The position numbers and the translations under genes were made by a program. A stretch of 64,000 nt of DNA from Chryseobacterium sp. 52 (lineage in GTDB: Bacteria; Bacteroidota; Bacteroidia; Flavobacteriales; Weeksellaceae): positions 4,816,001-4,880,000 of the forward strand of contig NZ_PEEX01000001.1 of assembly GCF_002754245.1 (NCBI RefSeq), read 5' to 3'. Each line of letters opens with the position of its first letter. The first letter of the stretch is position 1. This document shows, piece by piece, positions 54,548 to 63,021 of the stretch. The notes below the pieces were generated by a model. That model had not been told where the DNA came from and ran no database searches. It saw only the letters and a program-made list of their open reading frames with translations.

Positions 54548-55477
54548 ATGATTAATAATATCAAATTTTTCTGGGAGGTACTGAGAGAAACCTTCGCTGA
54601 ATGGAACAGTTCTTCCGCATCAAAAGATTCGGCTAGTCTGGCCTATTATGCCATCTTTTCTATCCCCGGACTTCTGATCATTATTATCTGGATTGCCGGA
54701 AATTTCTTTGGTGAGGAAGCCATTCGGGGTGAGATCAGCAACCAGATCAGTGGATTAATGGGAAATGATGTTGCTAAAAGTATTGAAGGCATGATAGCCG
54801 GAGCACTCATTGACAAGCAAAACATCTTCATGAAAATTGTAGGGATAGGGTCTTTGGTTTTTGGTTCCACTACTTTATTTTTTCAGCTGCAGCATACATT
54901 AAATACGCTGTGGGACGTAGAAGCTGCGCCTAAAAAGGCTTTGGTGAAATTCCTTTTAGACAGGGCCAATTCATTAGGAATGATTCTTATTCTTGGTTTT
55001 TTACTGATGATCACCATGATTTTATCTTCAATGATCAGTTTGTTCAACAACTGGATCACGAATTATTTTGGTCTTGAAACCTATATGCTTGTAGAGCTTG
55101 TCAATTTCGGAATCGGTTTTGGCGTGGTGATGTTGCTGTTTGCATTGATGTTTAAGGTACTTCCTGATGTAAAAATCAGCTGGAAACCTGTATGGAGAGG
55201 TGCTTTACTGACTACAATTCTATTTACATTAGGGAAATTCTTACTGAATCTCTATTTTGGTAATTTTAAACCTACATCTGCTTTTGGAACAGCAGGAACG
55301 GTTATTTTAATTATGATGTGGATCAATTATTCCTGTATGCTTATCTTTTTTGGAGCGGAGTTTACAAAAGTCTACAACTATAAAAAAGGATATAAAATTG
55401 TTCTTTCGAAGCACGCCAAATGGAGTGCAGCCAAACTGTATAGGGACAGTCATAGCAATCAAGATTCTACTATCTAA
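54548..55477 (+). CDS. YihY/virulence-factor BrkB family membrane protein
   Basis: A 309-residue inner-membrane protein with about six helices. Typical segments: AYYAIFSIPGLLIIIIWIAG, LQHTLNTLWDV and the late FGTAGTVILIMMWINYSCMLIFFGAEFTKVY. The old RNase BN label for this family is wrong. In E. coli YhdP, TamB and YdbH mediate phospholipid transport to the outer membrane; YihY is sometimes placed in envelope lipid or membrane functions, which suits its position 1 nt after tamL. The exact role is unknown. Confidence 0.88.
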   Translation: MINNIKFFWEVLRETFAEWNSSSASKDSASLAYYAIFSIPGLLIIIIWIAGNFFGEEAIRGEISNQISGLMGNDVAKSIEGMIAGALIDKQNIFMKIVGIGSLVFGSTTLFFQLQHTLNTLWDVEAAPKKALVKFLLDRANSLGMILILGFLLMITMILSSMISLFNNWITNYFGLETYMLVELVNFGIGFGVVMLLFALMFKVLPDVKISWKPVWRGALLTTILFTLGKFLLNLYFGNFKPTSAFGTAGTVILIMMWINYSCMLIFFGAEFTKVYNYKKGYKIVLSKHAKWSAAKLYRDSHSNQDSTI

Positions 55478-55484
55478 CCGATAT

Positions 55485-55520
55485 AAAAAAGCCTCCTGAA
55501 AATCTTCAGGAGGCTTTTTT
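55485..55520. terminator. Bidirectional terminator between tamB operon and argS
   Basis: AAAAAAGCCTCCTGAA (55485-55500), loop AATC, and its exact complement (55505-55520): a 16-bp stem with A/T flanks that serves both convergent units. The argS stop is only 2 nt beyond it. Confidence 0.9.
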
Positions 55521-55521
55521 T

Positions 55522-57282
55522 TTACATTCTGTTTACGGTTCCGATACCGAGCAGCTCTAATGATTTTTTGATCGTTTTGGCTGTAATATCCGAAAGATTT
55601 AAACGGAATTGCTTTAAGCTTTCATCTTCAAGTTTCAGAATGATATTGCTCTGATAGAATGAATTATAAGATTTAACTAAATCATAAACATAATTGGCAA
55701 CTAAAGCAGGACTTAGCGCTTCTGCTGATTTTGCGACTATTGTTTTATAATTGGTCAATAACATGATCAGTTCTTTTTCATATTGATTTAGAGTGATATC
55801 TGGAATTTCCTTATACTCTACATCAGCTTTTGATAACAGCGATTGAATACGTGCATAGGTGTAAAGAATAAACGGACCTGTATTTCCTGAAAACTCTACA
55901 CTTTCAGCTGGATCAAACAACATTTTTTTCTTTGGATCTACCTTTAGCATGAAATATTTCAAAGCAGCTAATCCTATTATTTCATAAGAAACTTCTTTTT
56001 CATCATCAGAAAGACCTTCCAGTTTTCCTAATTCCGTTGTGATAGATTTTGCTGTTTCATACATTTCCTGCATCAGCTCGTCAGCATCAACAACAGTTCC
56101 TTCACGGGATTTCATTTTACCGTTAGGAAGTTCTACCATCCCGTAAGAAAGGTGGAACAATTGATCTGCCCAAGCATATCCTAACTTTTTCAAGATTTTA
56201 AATAAAACCTGGAAATGATAATCCTGTTCGTTTCCTACCGTATAAATTAATTTCTGAATATTATTCTGTTTAAAACGTTCCACTGCTGTTCCCAAATCCT
56301 GAGTCATATAAACAGAAGTTCCGTCTGAACGAAGAAGAAGTTTCTGATCCAGACCTTCATCTGTAAGGTCACACCAAACAGAACCATCTTCTTTCTGATA
56401 AAGAATACCTTTATCTAATCCTTCCTGGATCAGGTCTTTTCCTAAAATATAGGTATTGCTTTCGTACTGAACCTGATCGAAATTAACTCCCAGTCTTTTG
56501 TACGTTTCACTAAAACCTTCATACACCCAGGAATTCATTTCTTTCCAAAGATTTCTTACCGTTTCATCACCACTTTCCCAATCTAAAAGCATTTTTTGAG
56601 CTTCAACAATCAATGGTGCGTCTTTTTTAGCCTGGTCTTCAGTTGATCCCTGTGCAACAAGTTCGGCAATTTCCTTCTTATAGTTTTTATCGAATTCTAC
56701 ATAATAGTTTCCTACAAACTTATCTCCTTTTGTATGGGTGGTTTCCGGAGTTTCTCCATGCCCGAACTTTTCCCAGGCCAGCATAGACTTGCAGATATGA
56801 ATCCCTCTGTCATTGATAATCTGAGATTTAATCACATCATATCCTGCCTCTTTAAGGATTTGTGCTACAGAAAAACCTAATAAGTTATTTCTCACATGTC
56901 CTAAGTGAAGCGGCTTGTTGGTATTTGGAGAAGAATATTCTACCATTACCGTAGAATTTTTCTTTTCTATTGTATCAAAATCATGGCTCACAGATCTGAA
57001 ATTATCTACAAACAGTTTATTTTTTACTTTAACATTCAGGAAACCTGTTACCACATTAAAACTTTCGAACAGATCATCCTGCTCCGTTAAAGCACCTCCT
57101 AATTCAACGCCAATGCTCTCAGGATTTTTTCTCAGCTGTTTTACCAACGGAAATGTAACGATAGTAAAATCTCCTTCAAATTCTGTTTTATTTTCCTGAA
57201 CCTCCAGATTGATGTCTTTTAACTGAAATACATTTAAAATAACCTCTGAAAGCTTCTCTTCTATTATATTTTTAATATTCAT
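55522..57282 (-). CDS. argS: Arginyl-tRNA synthetase
   Basis: Charges tRNA-Arg with arginine. The 586-residue length is standard (E. coli 577). An N-terminal tRNA-binding domain (Add1) is followed by the class I signature SPNTNKPLHLGHVRN, with HLGH at 126-129 in the HIGH position. The second signature appears as GKMKSREGTVV. The C-terminal DALR anticodon-binding domain ends MELLGIGTVNRM-like (LELLGIGTVNRM). Single gene. Confidence 0.97.
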   Translation of the reverse strand: MNIKNIIEEKLSEVILNVFQLKDINLEVQENKTEFEGDFTIVTFPLVKQLRKNPESIGVELGGALTEQDDLFESFNVVTGFLNVKVKNKLFVDNFRSVSHDFDTIEKKNSTVMVEYSSPNTNKPLHLGHVRNNLLGFSVAQILKEAGYDVIKSQIINDRGIHICKSMLAWEKFGHGETPETTHTKGDKFVGNYYVEFDKNYKKEIAELVAQGSTEDQAKKDAPLIVEAQKMLLDWESGDETVRNLWKEMNSWVYEGFSETYKRLGVNFDQVQYESNTYILGKDLIQEGLDKGILYQKEDGSVWCDLTDEGLDQKLLLRSDGTSVYMTQDLGTAVERFKQNNIQKLIYTVGNEQDYHFQVLFKILKKLGYAWADQLFHLSYGMVELPNGKMKSREGTVVDADELMQEMYETAKSITTELGKLEGLSDDEKEVSYEIIGLAALKYFMLKVDPKKKMLFDPAESVEFSGNTGPFILYTYARIQSLLSKADVEYKEIPDITLNQYEKELIMLLTNYKTIVAKSAEALSPALVANYVYDLVKSYNSFYQSNIILKLEDESLKQFRLNLSDITAKTIKKSLELLGIGTVNRM

Positions 57283-57365
57283 GTGTATATATTACTTTTT
57301 TAAAGACCGGATGGACATGGCCTTATTTCATCTGAAATTCTGAAATACAAATTTAGTGAAATAAA

Positions 57366-57389
57366 AAAGACTTCATAAATGAAGTCTTT
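57366..57389 (-). terminator. Terminator of the GG-leader peptide gene
   Basis: AAAGACTTCAT (57366-57376), loop AA, ATGAAGTCTTT (57379-57389), with a minus-strand T-run at 57363-57368. It lies 13 nt after the stop of the peptide gene. Confidence 0.85.
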
Positions 57390-57401
57390 AAAAGTTTAAA
57401 A

Positions 57402-57536
57402 TTAAGGATTAAGGCAGCTGTAGTCCCATCTTCGGCATTCTCTGAGTACCGGGTTCCAGCTTAAGCAGCATGCAGGTGCTATCCCACCCTGAATTTTCTT
57501 TAATTCCCCTTTGGAAAGTTTTTTAAAATTTTTCAT
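57402..57536 (-). CDS. Double-glycine-leader 'bacteriocin-like' peptide, 44 residues
   Basis: A short frame with ATG at 57534-57536 and TAA at 57402-57404. It opens MKNFKKLSKGELKKIQGG, a typical double-glycine leader with the conserved LS..ELKKIQGG pattern, followed by a 26-residue core that starts IAPACCLSWNPV and contains four cysteines (23, 24, 34, 41). Chryseobacterium genomes carry many such precursors, usually annotated as bacteriocin-like proteins; products are not known. C39-peptidase transporters normally cut after GG, but none is in this window. The gene has its own terminator, supporting that it is expressed. Confidence 0.82.
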   Translation of the reverse strand: MKNFKKLSKGELKKIQGGIAPACCLSWNPVLRECRRWDYSCLNP

Positions 57537-57645
57537 ATTATTTTGGTTTGGTTTCCTATCAAATATAAATAAAAGAATTGGAATGGGTAAAAAACAGTAG
57601 AGAAAATTCTAAAAAAGGATCATTGGTTCTGCATAAATACAGAAA

Positions 57646-57669
57646 CAAAAAAACCGCCCGAAGGCGGTT
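57646..57669 (-). terminator. Terminator of the lipocalin-like gene
   Basis: AACCGCC (57652-57658), loop CGAA, GGCGGTT (57663-57669), then a minus-strand T-run. It lies 13 nt after the stop. Confidence 0.85.
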
Positions 57670-57681
57670 GGTATAAAAATA

Positions 57682-58131
57682 TTATTCCTTTATAAAAATT
57701 AAGACAGCTTCATCATTTCCAGGAACATTATCTAAGTTTTTAGAATTATCATGAATTCTAAGTTCCGTACTAGAAAATGAATCTATTTCTTTTTTAACTG
57801 TTTTAGACACTCCCCCTTCGGTATAAGTGAGGTTTAAAATACTATACATCTTATCAAAGACCCATTGTCCCGTAAAAGAGTCAGGTTTAATACAATTCCC
57901 ATTTACAGCATCCGTCTCATACCTGTCATAGGCTCCAGAAAAATCGGCATTGATAAGAATCTGTCCTTTTCGTTCACAGTCGCTTAGCAGGATAGTCTTA
58001 CCTCTGAATTCATATTTATACGGTTTCCAACTTCCGTTAATACTTATATTTTCTGTTACCACATTATCATTATCTTCATTGGAGCACGAAACGGTCCAAA
58101 CTAAAAGAAAAATTCCTATAAAAAACCTCAT
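57682..58131 (-). CDS. Lipocalin-like lipoprotein
   Basis: A 149-residue lipoprotein. Signal peptide MRFFIGIFLLVWTVSC puts the lipidated cysteine at 16, followed by SNEDND, an acidic run that could act as a surface-export signal in Bacteroidota. The body (INGSWKPYKYEFRGK, FTGQWVFDKMYSILNLTY, ELRIHD) matches the small lipocalin-like family common in Flavobacteriia. Function unknown. It lies 56 nt after the SusD gene on the same strand and may belong to that unit. Confidence 0.75.
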   Translation of the reverse strand: MRFFIGIFLLVWTVSCSNEDNDNVVTENISINGSWKPYKYEFRGKTILLSDCERKGQILINADFSGAYDRYETDAVNGNCIKPDSFTGQWVFDKMYSILNLTYTEGGVSKTVKKEIDSFSSTELRIHDNSKNLDNVPGNDEAVLIFIKE

Positions 58132-58187
58132 ATAATACTATTTTACTTCACTCAAACAAAATATACTTTGTTAAGTAGTTATTTAAT

Positions 58188-59648
58188 TTAAAATTTATCC
58201 CAGAATACCTTTGTGGTTACCTTATCTCCCCCTATTTTTTGAGCAGCTGCTTTTACATTCGTTGCATTCAAAAGATATTCCTGATCTGAATAAAACATTC
58301 TTATCGGAACTCCTTCCACTAATGATCCTGCTGGGTTTGTAAATACTGGAAAATCTAATCTTCTGGTAAAATTCCACGCTTGAAAGCCTTTATTAAACAT
58401 TGCTACCCAAGCTTGCTCTCCTATAGATTTTTTCCAATTGACAGCATCATATGGGTTTGCTACAACATATGTATTTGCAACTGTATCATTTATTCCGTAT
58501 TCTGTCATTGAAGCTTTAATAGCATCAGCATATAATAGAGCTGCCGTATCACCTACGCTAAATCCTCGGGCTGCTGCTTCAGCTCTTAAAAACATAATTT
58601 CCGAATAATCCAATAAAAATCCTTGTGCATTCTCTCCGGAAATAGAGCTTTTAAAATGAGAAAAATCACTAAAAGTATTTTCATCCCCGTATGATCCACC
58701 TACATAAGCACTGGCAACAGTTGTAAACCAGACATCTCTTCTTGGGTCATTTTTAGAGTTCATAAAATTAACCAAAACATCAGATGGTAAAAAGTCATTT
58801 CTCCCAGACTGAATCACATCCTGGTAAACAGGGTTAGATAATAATCCTGAAGGAAATGTCTGCAATCCAAAATTATCTGCTTTTTCAGTAAATAATCCCC
58901 CAGTAAATGCCTGCTCTGCATATGTCTTGGCAAGGGCGGGTTCAATATCTGCTAAAGTTACAGCCATTCTAAACTTTAAAGAATTCCCCATCTTTTTCCA
59001 TTTAGACATATCTCCCTTATATATCAAATCATTAGAATATCCAGGTTCGGAAATATTAATCATTGCCAGAGCGGCATCAATTCTTTTAATAAGGTCCATA
59101 TAGATTGTCTTAGCATCATCATATGGAATTTCTGCACTTCCTGGATTTTCTGCGGTAGCTTTCAATGCTCCAAAATAAGGAATATCTCCATAAGTATCCA
59201 CTAAATTAGCCCATGCATACACATTTACCAATTCTATCATGGCTATATTATTATTCTTTTTAACTGCACCTTCCCCTTCATCTTCAAGAAACCGTCTCGC
59301 ATCTCTCAAAGCAGACAATACTCCGGGAGAGTTTATTGTAGCAGAAGCTGATGCCATTATACGGTTGTAATGATTTCTTGGAATCGGTCTGGATGTCATG
59401 TTATAATTACTTTCATCTACATATACTGTTTCTGTCCATTGCTGAGTGAAAAATCTAGTAATATTACGGTTAACGTTGGCTGATAGCATTTGATCAAGCA
59501 ATGCATGCTCAGCACTTGCGAAAAGTACGCCTGAGGGTACTGTTGTTGGATGTTTTGGATCTTCATTCAGAGTAGTAATATCTCTTTCACACGAATTAAA
59601 TGTTAATGCTAACGAAGCCAAGCCTATGATTAAAATTATTTTTTTCAT
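58188..59648 (-). CDS. SusD/RagB-family lipoprotein (second pair)
   Basis: A 486-residue surface lipoprotein with lipobox TFNSC (C20). The N-terminal RDITTLNEDPKHPTTVPSGVLFASAEHALLDQM and the C-terminal QAWVAMFNKGFQAWNFTRRLDFPVF with MFYSDQEYLLN are typical of the SusD-like-2 branch. It binds a nutrient together with the SusC 3 nt upstream. No hydrolase, sigma or FecR gene is next to it, so the substrate is not suggested by context. Confidence 0.92.
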   Translation of the reverse strand: MKKIILIIGLASLALTFNSCERDITTLNEDPKHPTTVPSGVLFASAEHALLDQMLSANVNRNITRFFTQQWTETVYVDESNYNMTSRPIPRNHYNRIMASASATINSPGVLSALRDARRFLEDEGEGAVKKNNNIAMIELVNVYAWANLVDTYGDIPYFGALKATAENPGSAEIPYDDAKTIYMDLIKRIDAALAMINISEPGYSNDLIYKGDMSKWKKMGNSLKFRMAVTLADIEPALAKTYAEQAFTGGLFTEKADNFGLQTFPSGLLSNPVYQDVIQSGRNDFLPSDVLVNFMNSKNDPRRDVWFTTVASAYVGGSYGDENTFSDFSHFKSSISGENAQGFLLDYSEIMFLRAEAAARGFSVGDTAALLYADAIKASMTEYGINDTVANTYVVANPYDAVNWKKSIGEQAWVAMFNKGFQAWNFTRRLDFPVFTNPAGSLVEGVPIRMFYSDQEYLLNATNVKAAAQKIGGDKVTTKVFWDKF

Positions 59649-59651
59649 TTT

Positions 59652-62606
59652 TTAGAATTTTAAAGTTATATCTATCCCAATATCACGAGTCGTAGGAAGA
59701 GATCCTATTGACTGACCTTTTGCTGCCAAGCCATTACCTGTTCCGGTTTCCGGGTCAGCATAAGGTAAATTTTTATGGATAATCCATAAGTTTCTTCCTA
59801 CTATTGAAATTTTAGCATCCCGAATAGATGTATTGGCTAAAACTGATTTAGGTAAACTATATCCTATACTTGCTTCTCTTAATTTCACGTATGATGCATC
59901 ATATACGAATCTTATATTTGGCATTGCGTTATATCCATCCACACGGCCACTTATTCCAGGTTGGGTTGTAGCTGTTGTATTTACATTTCCGTTTGGATTT
60001 ACTCCAGGATATACTACCCCACTTTCTCTATAATCTGCAGTTTCTGCATAAAGTCCTGTTGAAATTCCATATCCCATATCCGGAGAAAATACATCTCCTC
60101 CTTTCTTCATATCAATAAGAAAACTTAGTGAAAAATCCTTGTAACGGAAGCTATTTCTTATACCTCCAATCCAATCAGGTGTAATATTACCTATAACCTG
60201 GTTATTATTTTTCAGATATCTTCCTGTAGTGGCATTAATAACTTTTTGTCCATTAGCATCATATACATAATCTGATCCCACTATCGCACCAAAAGCTTCT
60301 CCAACCCTTGCATTCAGAGATACATTATTCTGGTAACTCGCTAATAAGTAGTTTTGTGAGTTTCCGTTTAGTGAGATTACTTCATTTTCATTTTTAGACC
60401 AATTTACATTGACATCCCATGAAAATTTATCTGTTTTAAAAGGTGTTCCATTTAACTGTACTTCTATACCTTTATTATTGATCTGCCCTGCATTCACTAA
60501 GAATGTTCTATAACCTGTAGCTGATGAAACCGGCAAATTAATGATCTGGTCAAATGTTCTTGTTTTATATATCGCAATATCAAATCCTAATCTATTTTTA
60601 AAGAACTGGGCTTCCATACCAAATTCTGTTTCTTTAGATCTTTGAGGCTTTAAATCCGGGTTAGCCAGGAAAAATGGTTGATCAAATAATCCTTCTCCTC
60701 TTGCTTTAAAAGTATTCTGCAATCTGTAATTAGTAGTAGACGATCCCACTTCTGCATAGTTTGCTCGTATTTTCCAAAAGCTAAGCCAATCTTGTTTCCA
60801 TAATTCAGATAAAATCAATGATCCTGCTACAGAGTAATAATCATATGTATTATTTGCTTTAGGAAGATTGGAACTTCTATCAACTCTATAAGTACCATCA
60901 ACATATAACATATTTTTATATCCAAAAGAAGCAGTTGCATAAAGACTGGAAGTAACAGATTTTGCATATGTTTCGTCAGGTGGAAGAATAGATCTTACAG
61001 AATTTGATATTGCGAATAATCCAGGTTTGGATAATCCTCCTTCTGTACTTGCAAATATATTATCAACCAAATTTCTTCTAACATTCCCTCCGGCAATACC
61101 ACTTACATTCAAATCTGAAGTGATATCAAATTTATAATTAGCAAATAAGTCAAAATTTGTCTCAGTATTTTTCACATTTGTTCTTGAATATCCTGAAGAT
61201 ACATTCAGTCCAGATGCACCAAAAACCTGAGGTAGAGATCCATTCATTAACCTCTCTTCTATAACCATCTGTAAGTCGTCATATGATAATTTACCTGTAA
61301 TCCCAAAATTTTTGGAAACATCATACTTCAACTGAGCATAACTAAACAATCTGGTTCTGTCATCTGATTGATAGTTCTGATATCTTTGAAAATAAGGGTT
61401 ATTCCAGAATTGAGGAGTAGCATCGGTAGCTGAAGTTCTGTTCCATGAAAAATTACTGTTCCCATTATTATTGTATGCATCTCTCAATGCCAGCACATCT
61501 ACGTTGGTCTGCCACCATTGTCTGAAACCAGATACGATGTTGTCAGAATATCCTGTTTCATTTCGGCCTTTAGTCCCTTGTAATGTCAATGTTGTGAAAA
61601 CGGAAGCATGTAACTTGTCTGTGAAATCGTGGCTAAACTTAGCAGATATCGTATTCTTTCTAAGTTCTGAATTAGGCATCAGACCATTTGAAAGCATATT
61701 GGAATAAGACAAGGAAAGATTGGACGACTTTGTTCCTTTCTCAATAGTGATTGTATTGACATAGGTAATTGGTGTATCAAAAAACTCTATCGGTCCATTC
61801 TTAGCAGCCACCCAAGGGGTTGCCTTTCCGTAATTAGGAGAAGAAGGATCAAATGAATCCCATTGATGTACCAAGAGATTGGAATTAAATGCAGGTCCAT
61901 AGGATGCATCATCTAAGAAATTAGCATAATTATTGCCATCAGGAGCAGTTCCGCCGTTAAACTTACTGGTATATCCTGCACCATATTTTGTCTGGTATTC
62001 TGGGAAAGTTGATTTATCAATAAATCCCGCCGTTATACCAGAAGTTAAGGTAACGCCCCAGCTACCATCATTGGTTCCTCTACCACTTTTAGTAACAATC
62101 AATATTACTCCATCACTACCTCTTTCTCCATACAATGCAGATGCTGCCGCACCTTTCAACACGTTAATTGATTCAATATCTTCTTGATTGATATCCGACA
62201 AGAAATTCCCATAATCAAAAATAGATCCTGCAACTGTATTATTATTGACCGGCGATCCATCTATAACAATAAGTGGTGAACCTCCTGACAAAGATTTATA
62301 TCCTCTAATCAGAAGATTTGCAGAACCACCAAAGTTATTATTGGTGTTTACCTGTAAACCCGCCACTTTACCAGAAAGAAGTGATGCTACATTCCCCGTA
62401 TTGGTTGTTCCACCGGTTAACTCTGCAGCTTTTACTTCTTCAGAAGCATATCCCAAAGATTTTTTCTCTCTTTTGATTCCGAGAGCGGTTACCACCACCC
62501 CCTCAATTTCTTTTGTTTTGATAGTATCGTTCTTCTGCTGGGCATGAGCAACAACAATAGACGAAGACAATACCAAAACAAGCAGACTTGCTGTTAGTTT
62601 CTTCAT
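59652..62606 (-). CDS. SusC/RagA-family TonB-dependent receptor (second pair)
   Basis: A 984-residue outer-membrane transporter. Signal peptide MKKLTASLLVLVLSSSIVVAHAQ, then a TonB-box-like segment (IEGVVVTALGIKREKKSLGYA), the plug (GNVASLLSGKVAGLQV, LIVIDGSPVNNN, IESINVLKGAAASALYGERGSDGVILIVTKSG) and a barrel ending in IGIDITLKF. It has neither an STN nor a carboxypeptidase-like domain, so it is a pure transporter unlike the one at 33266. The frame is open to 62672; the ATG at 62606 begins the signal peptide. SusD follows after 3 nt. Confidence 0.94.
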   Translation of the reverse strand: MKKLTASLLVLVLSSSIVVAHAQQKNDTIKTKEIEGVVVTALGIKREKKSLGYASEEVKAAELTGGTTNTGNVASLLSGKVAGLQVNTNNNFGGSANLLIRGYKSLSGGSPLIVIDGSPVNNNTVAGSIFDYGNFLSDINQEDIESINVLKGAAASALYGERGSDGVILIVTKSGRGTNDGSWGVTLTSGITAGFIDKSTFPEYQTKYGAGYTSKFNGGTAPDGNNYANFLDDASYGPAFNSNLLVHQWDSFDPSSPNYGKATPWVAAKNGPIEFFDTPITYVNTITIEKGTKSSNLSLSYSNMLSNGLMPNSELRKNTISAKFSHDFTDKLHASVFTTLTLQGTKGRNETGYSDNIVSGFRQWWQTNVDVLALRDAYNNNGNSNFSWNRTSATDATPQFWNNPYFQRYQNYQSDDRTRLFSYAQLKYDVSKNFGITGKLSYDDLQMVIEERLMNGSLPQVFGASGLNVSSGYSRTNVKNTETNFDLFANYKFDITSDLNVSGIAGGNVRRNLVDNIFASTEGGLSKPGLFAISNSVRSILPPDETYAKSVTSSLYATASFGYKNMLYVDGTYRVDRSSNLPKANNTYDYYSVAGSLILSELWKQDWLSFWKIRANYAEVGSSTTNYRLQNTFKARGEGLFDQPFFLANPDLKPQRSKETEFGMEAQFFKNRLGFDIAIYKTRTFDQIINLPVSSATGYRTFLVNAGQINNKGIEVQLNGTPFKTDKFSWDVNVNWSKNENEVISLNGNSQNYLLASYQNNVSLNARVGEAFGAIVGSDYVYDANGQKVINATTGRYLKNNNQVIGNITPDWIGGIRNSFRYKDFSLSFLIDMKKGGDVFSPDMGYGISTGLYAETADYRESGVVYPGVNPNGNVNTTATTQPGISGRVDGYNAMPNIRFVYDASYVKLREASIGYSLPKSVLANTSIRDAKISIVGRNLWIIHKNLPYADPETGTGNGLAAKGQSIGSLPTTRDIGIDITLKF

Positions 62607-62631
62607 ATCAAATTTTAATTTTGTGACTGTA

Positions 62632-62661
62632 CAAATTTGTAAAACTTTATTAAAATCACAA
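62632..62661 (-). promoter_or_regulatory. Probable promoter of the second SusCD pair
   Basis: Minus-strand TTG at 62659-62661 and CAAATTTG at 62632-62639, 19 nt apart. The -7 box has one mismatch to TAnnTTTG. The start codon is 26 nt downstream. Confidence 0.55.
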
Positions 62662-62672
62662 AACAAAATCAT

Positions 62673-62970
62673 AAAAAAATATTAATTATTCATTATTTTT
62701 CAAAATAAACACACTTAAAACTATTAAAAACAGTTAAAAGCAATGTATTTAACAAAAACAAAACATTTTAGTAATATTTTTTTTCAAGAAAACACAACTG
62801 ATTTTAATTGATAATTTCTATATGAAATATTCATAAAAAAATACAATAACTCACTGATAATCAAAATAATTAATCACTTATTTATGATAAAAAAAGCCTT
62901 TTCTTTAAAATAATACAATGCTATGCATATATTATTTTCAGCCTTAAAAACCGAGAACAAGCTCCTATAA
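62673..62970. other. AT-rich intergenic region without a supported gene
   Basis: About 300 nt of very AT-rich sequence between the promoter of the second SusC and the terminator of the third SusD. Only short frames; no repeat or RNA recognised. Confidence 0.5.
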
Positions 62971-62972
62971 AT

Positions 62973-62994
62973 AAAAAAACCGCCCTAAGGCGGT
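62973..62994 (-). terminator. Terminator of the third SusD gene
   Basis: ACCGCC (62979-62984), loop CTAA, GGCGGT (62989-62994), then a minus-strand T-run. It lies 28 nt after the stop. Confidence 0.82.
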
Positions 62995-63021
62995 AAATAA
63001 ATATATTAAAAAATTTGTCAA

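Noticed and set aside
62607..62672. N-terminal extension of the second SusC
   Set aside because: It precedes a clear signal peptide and overlaps the predicted promoter region.
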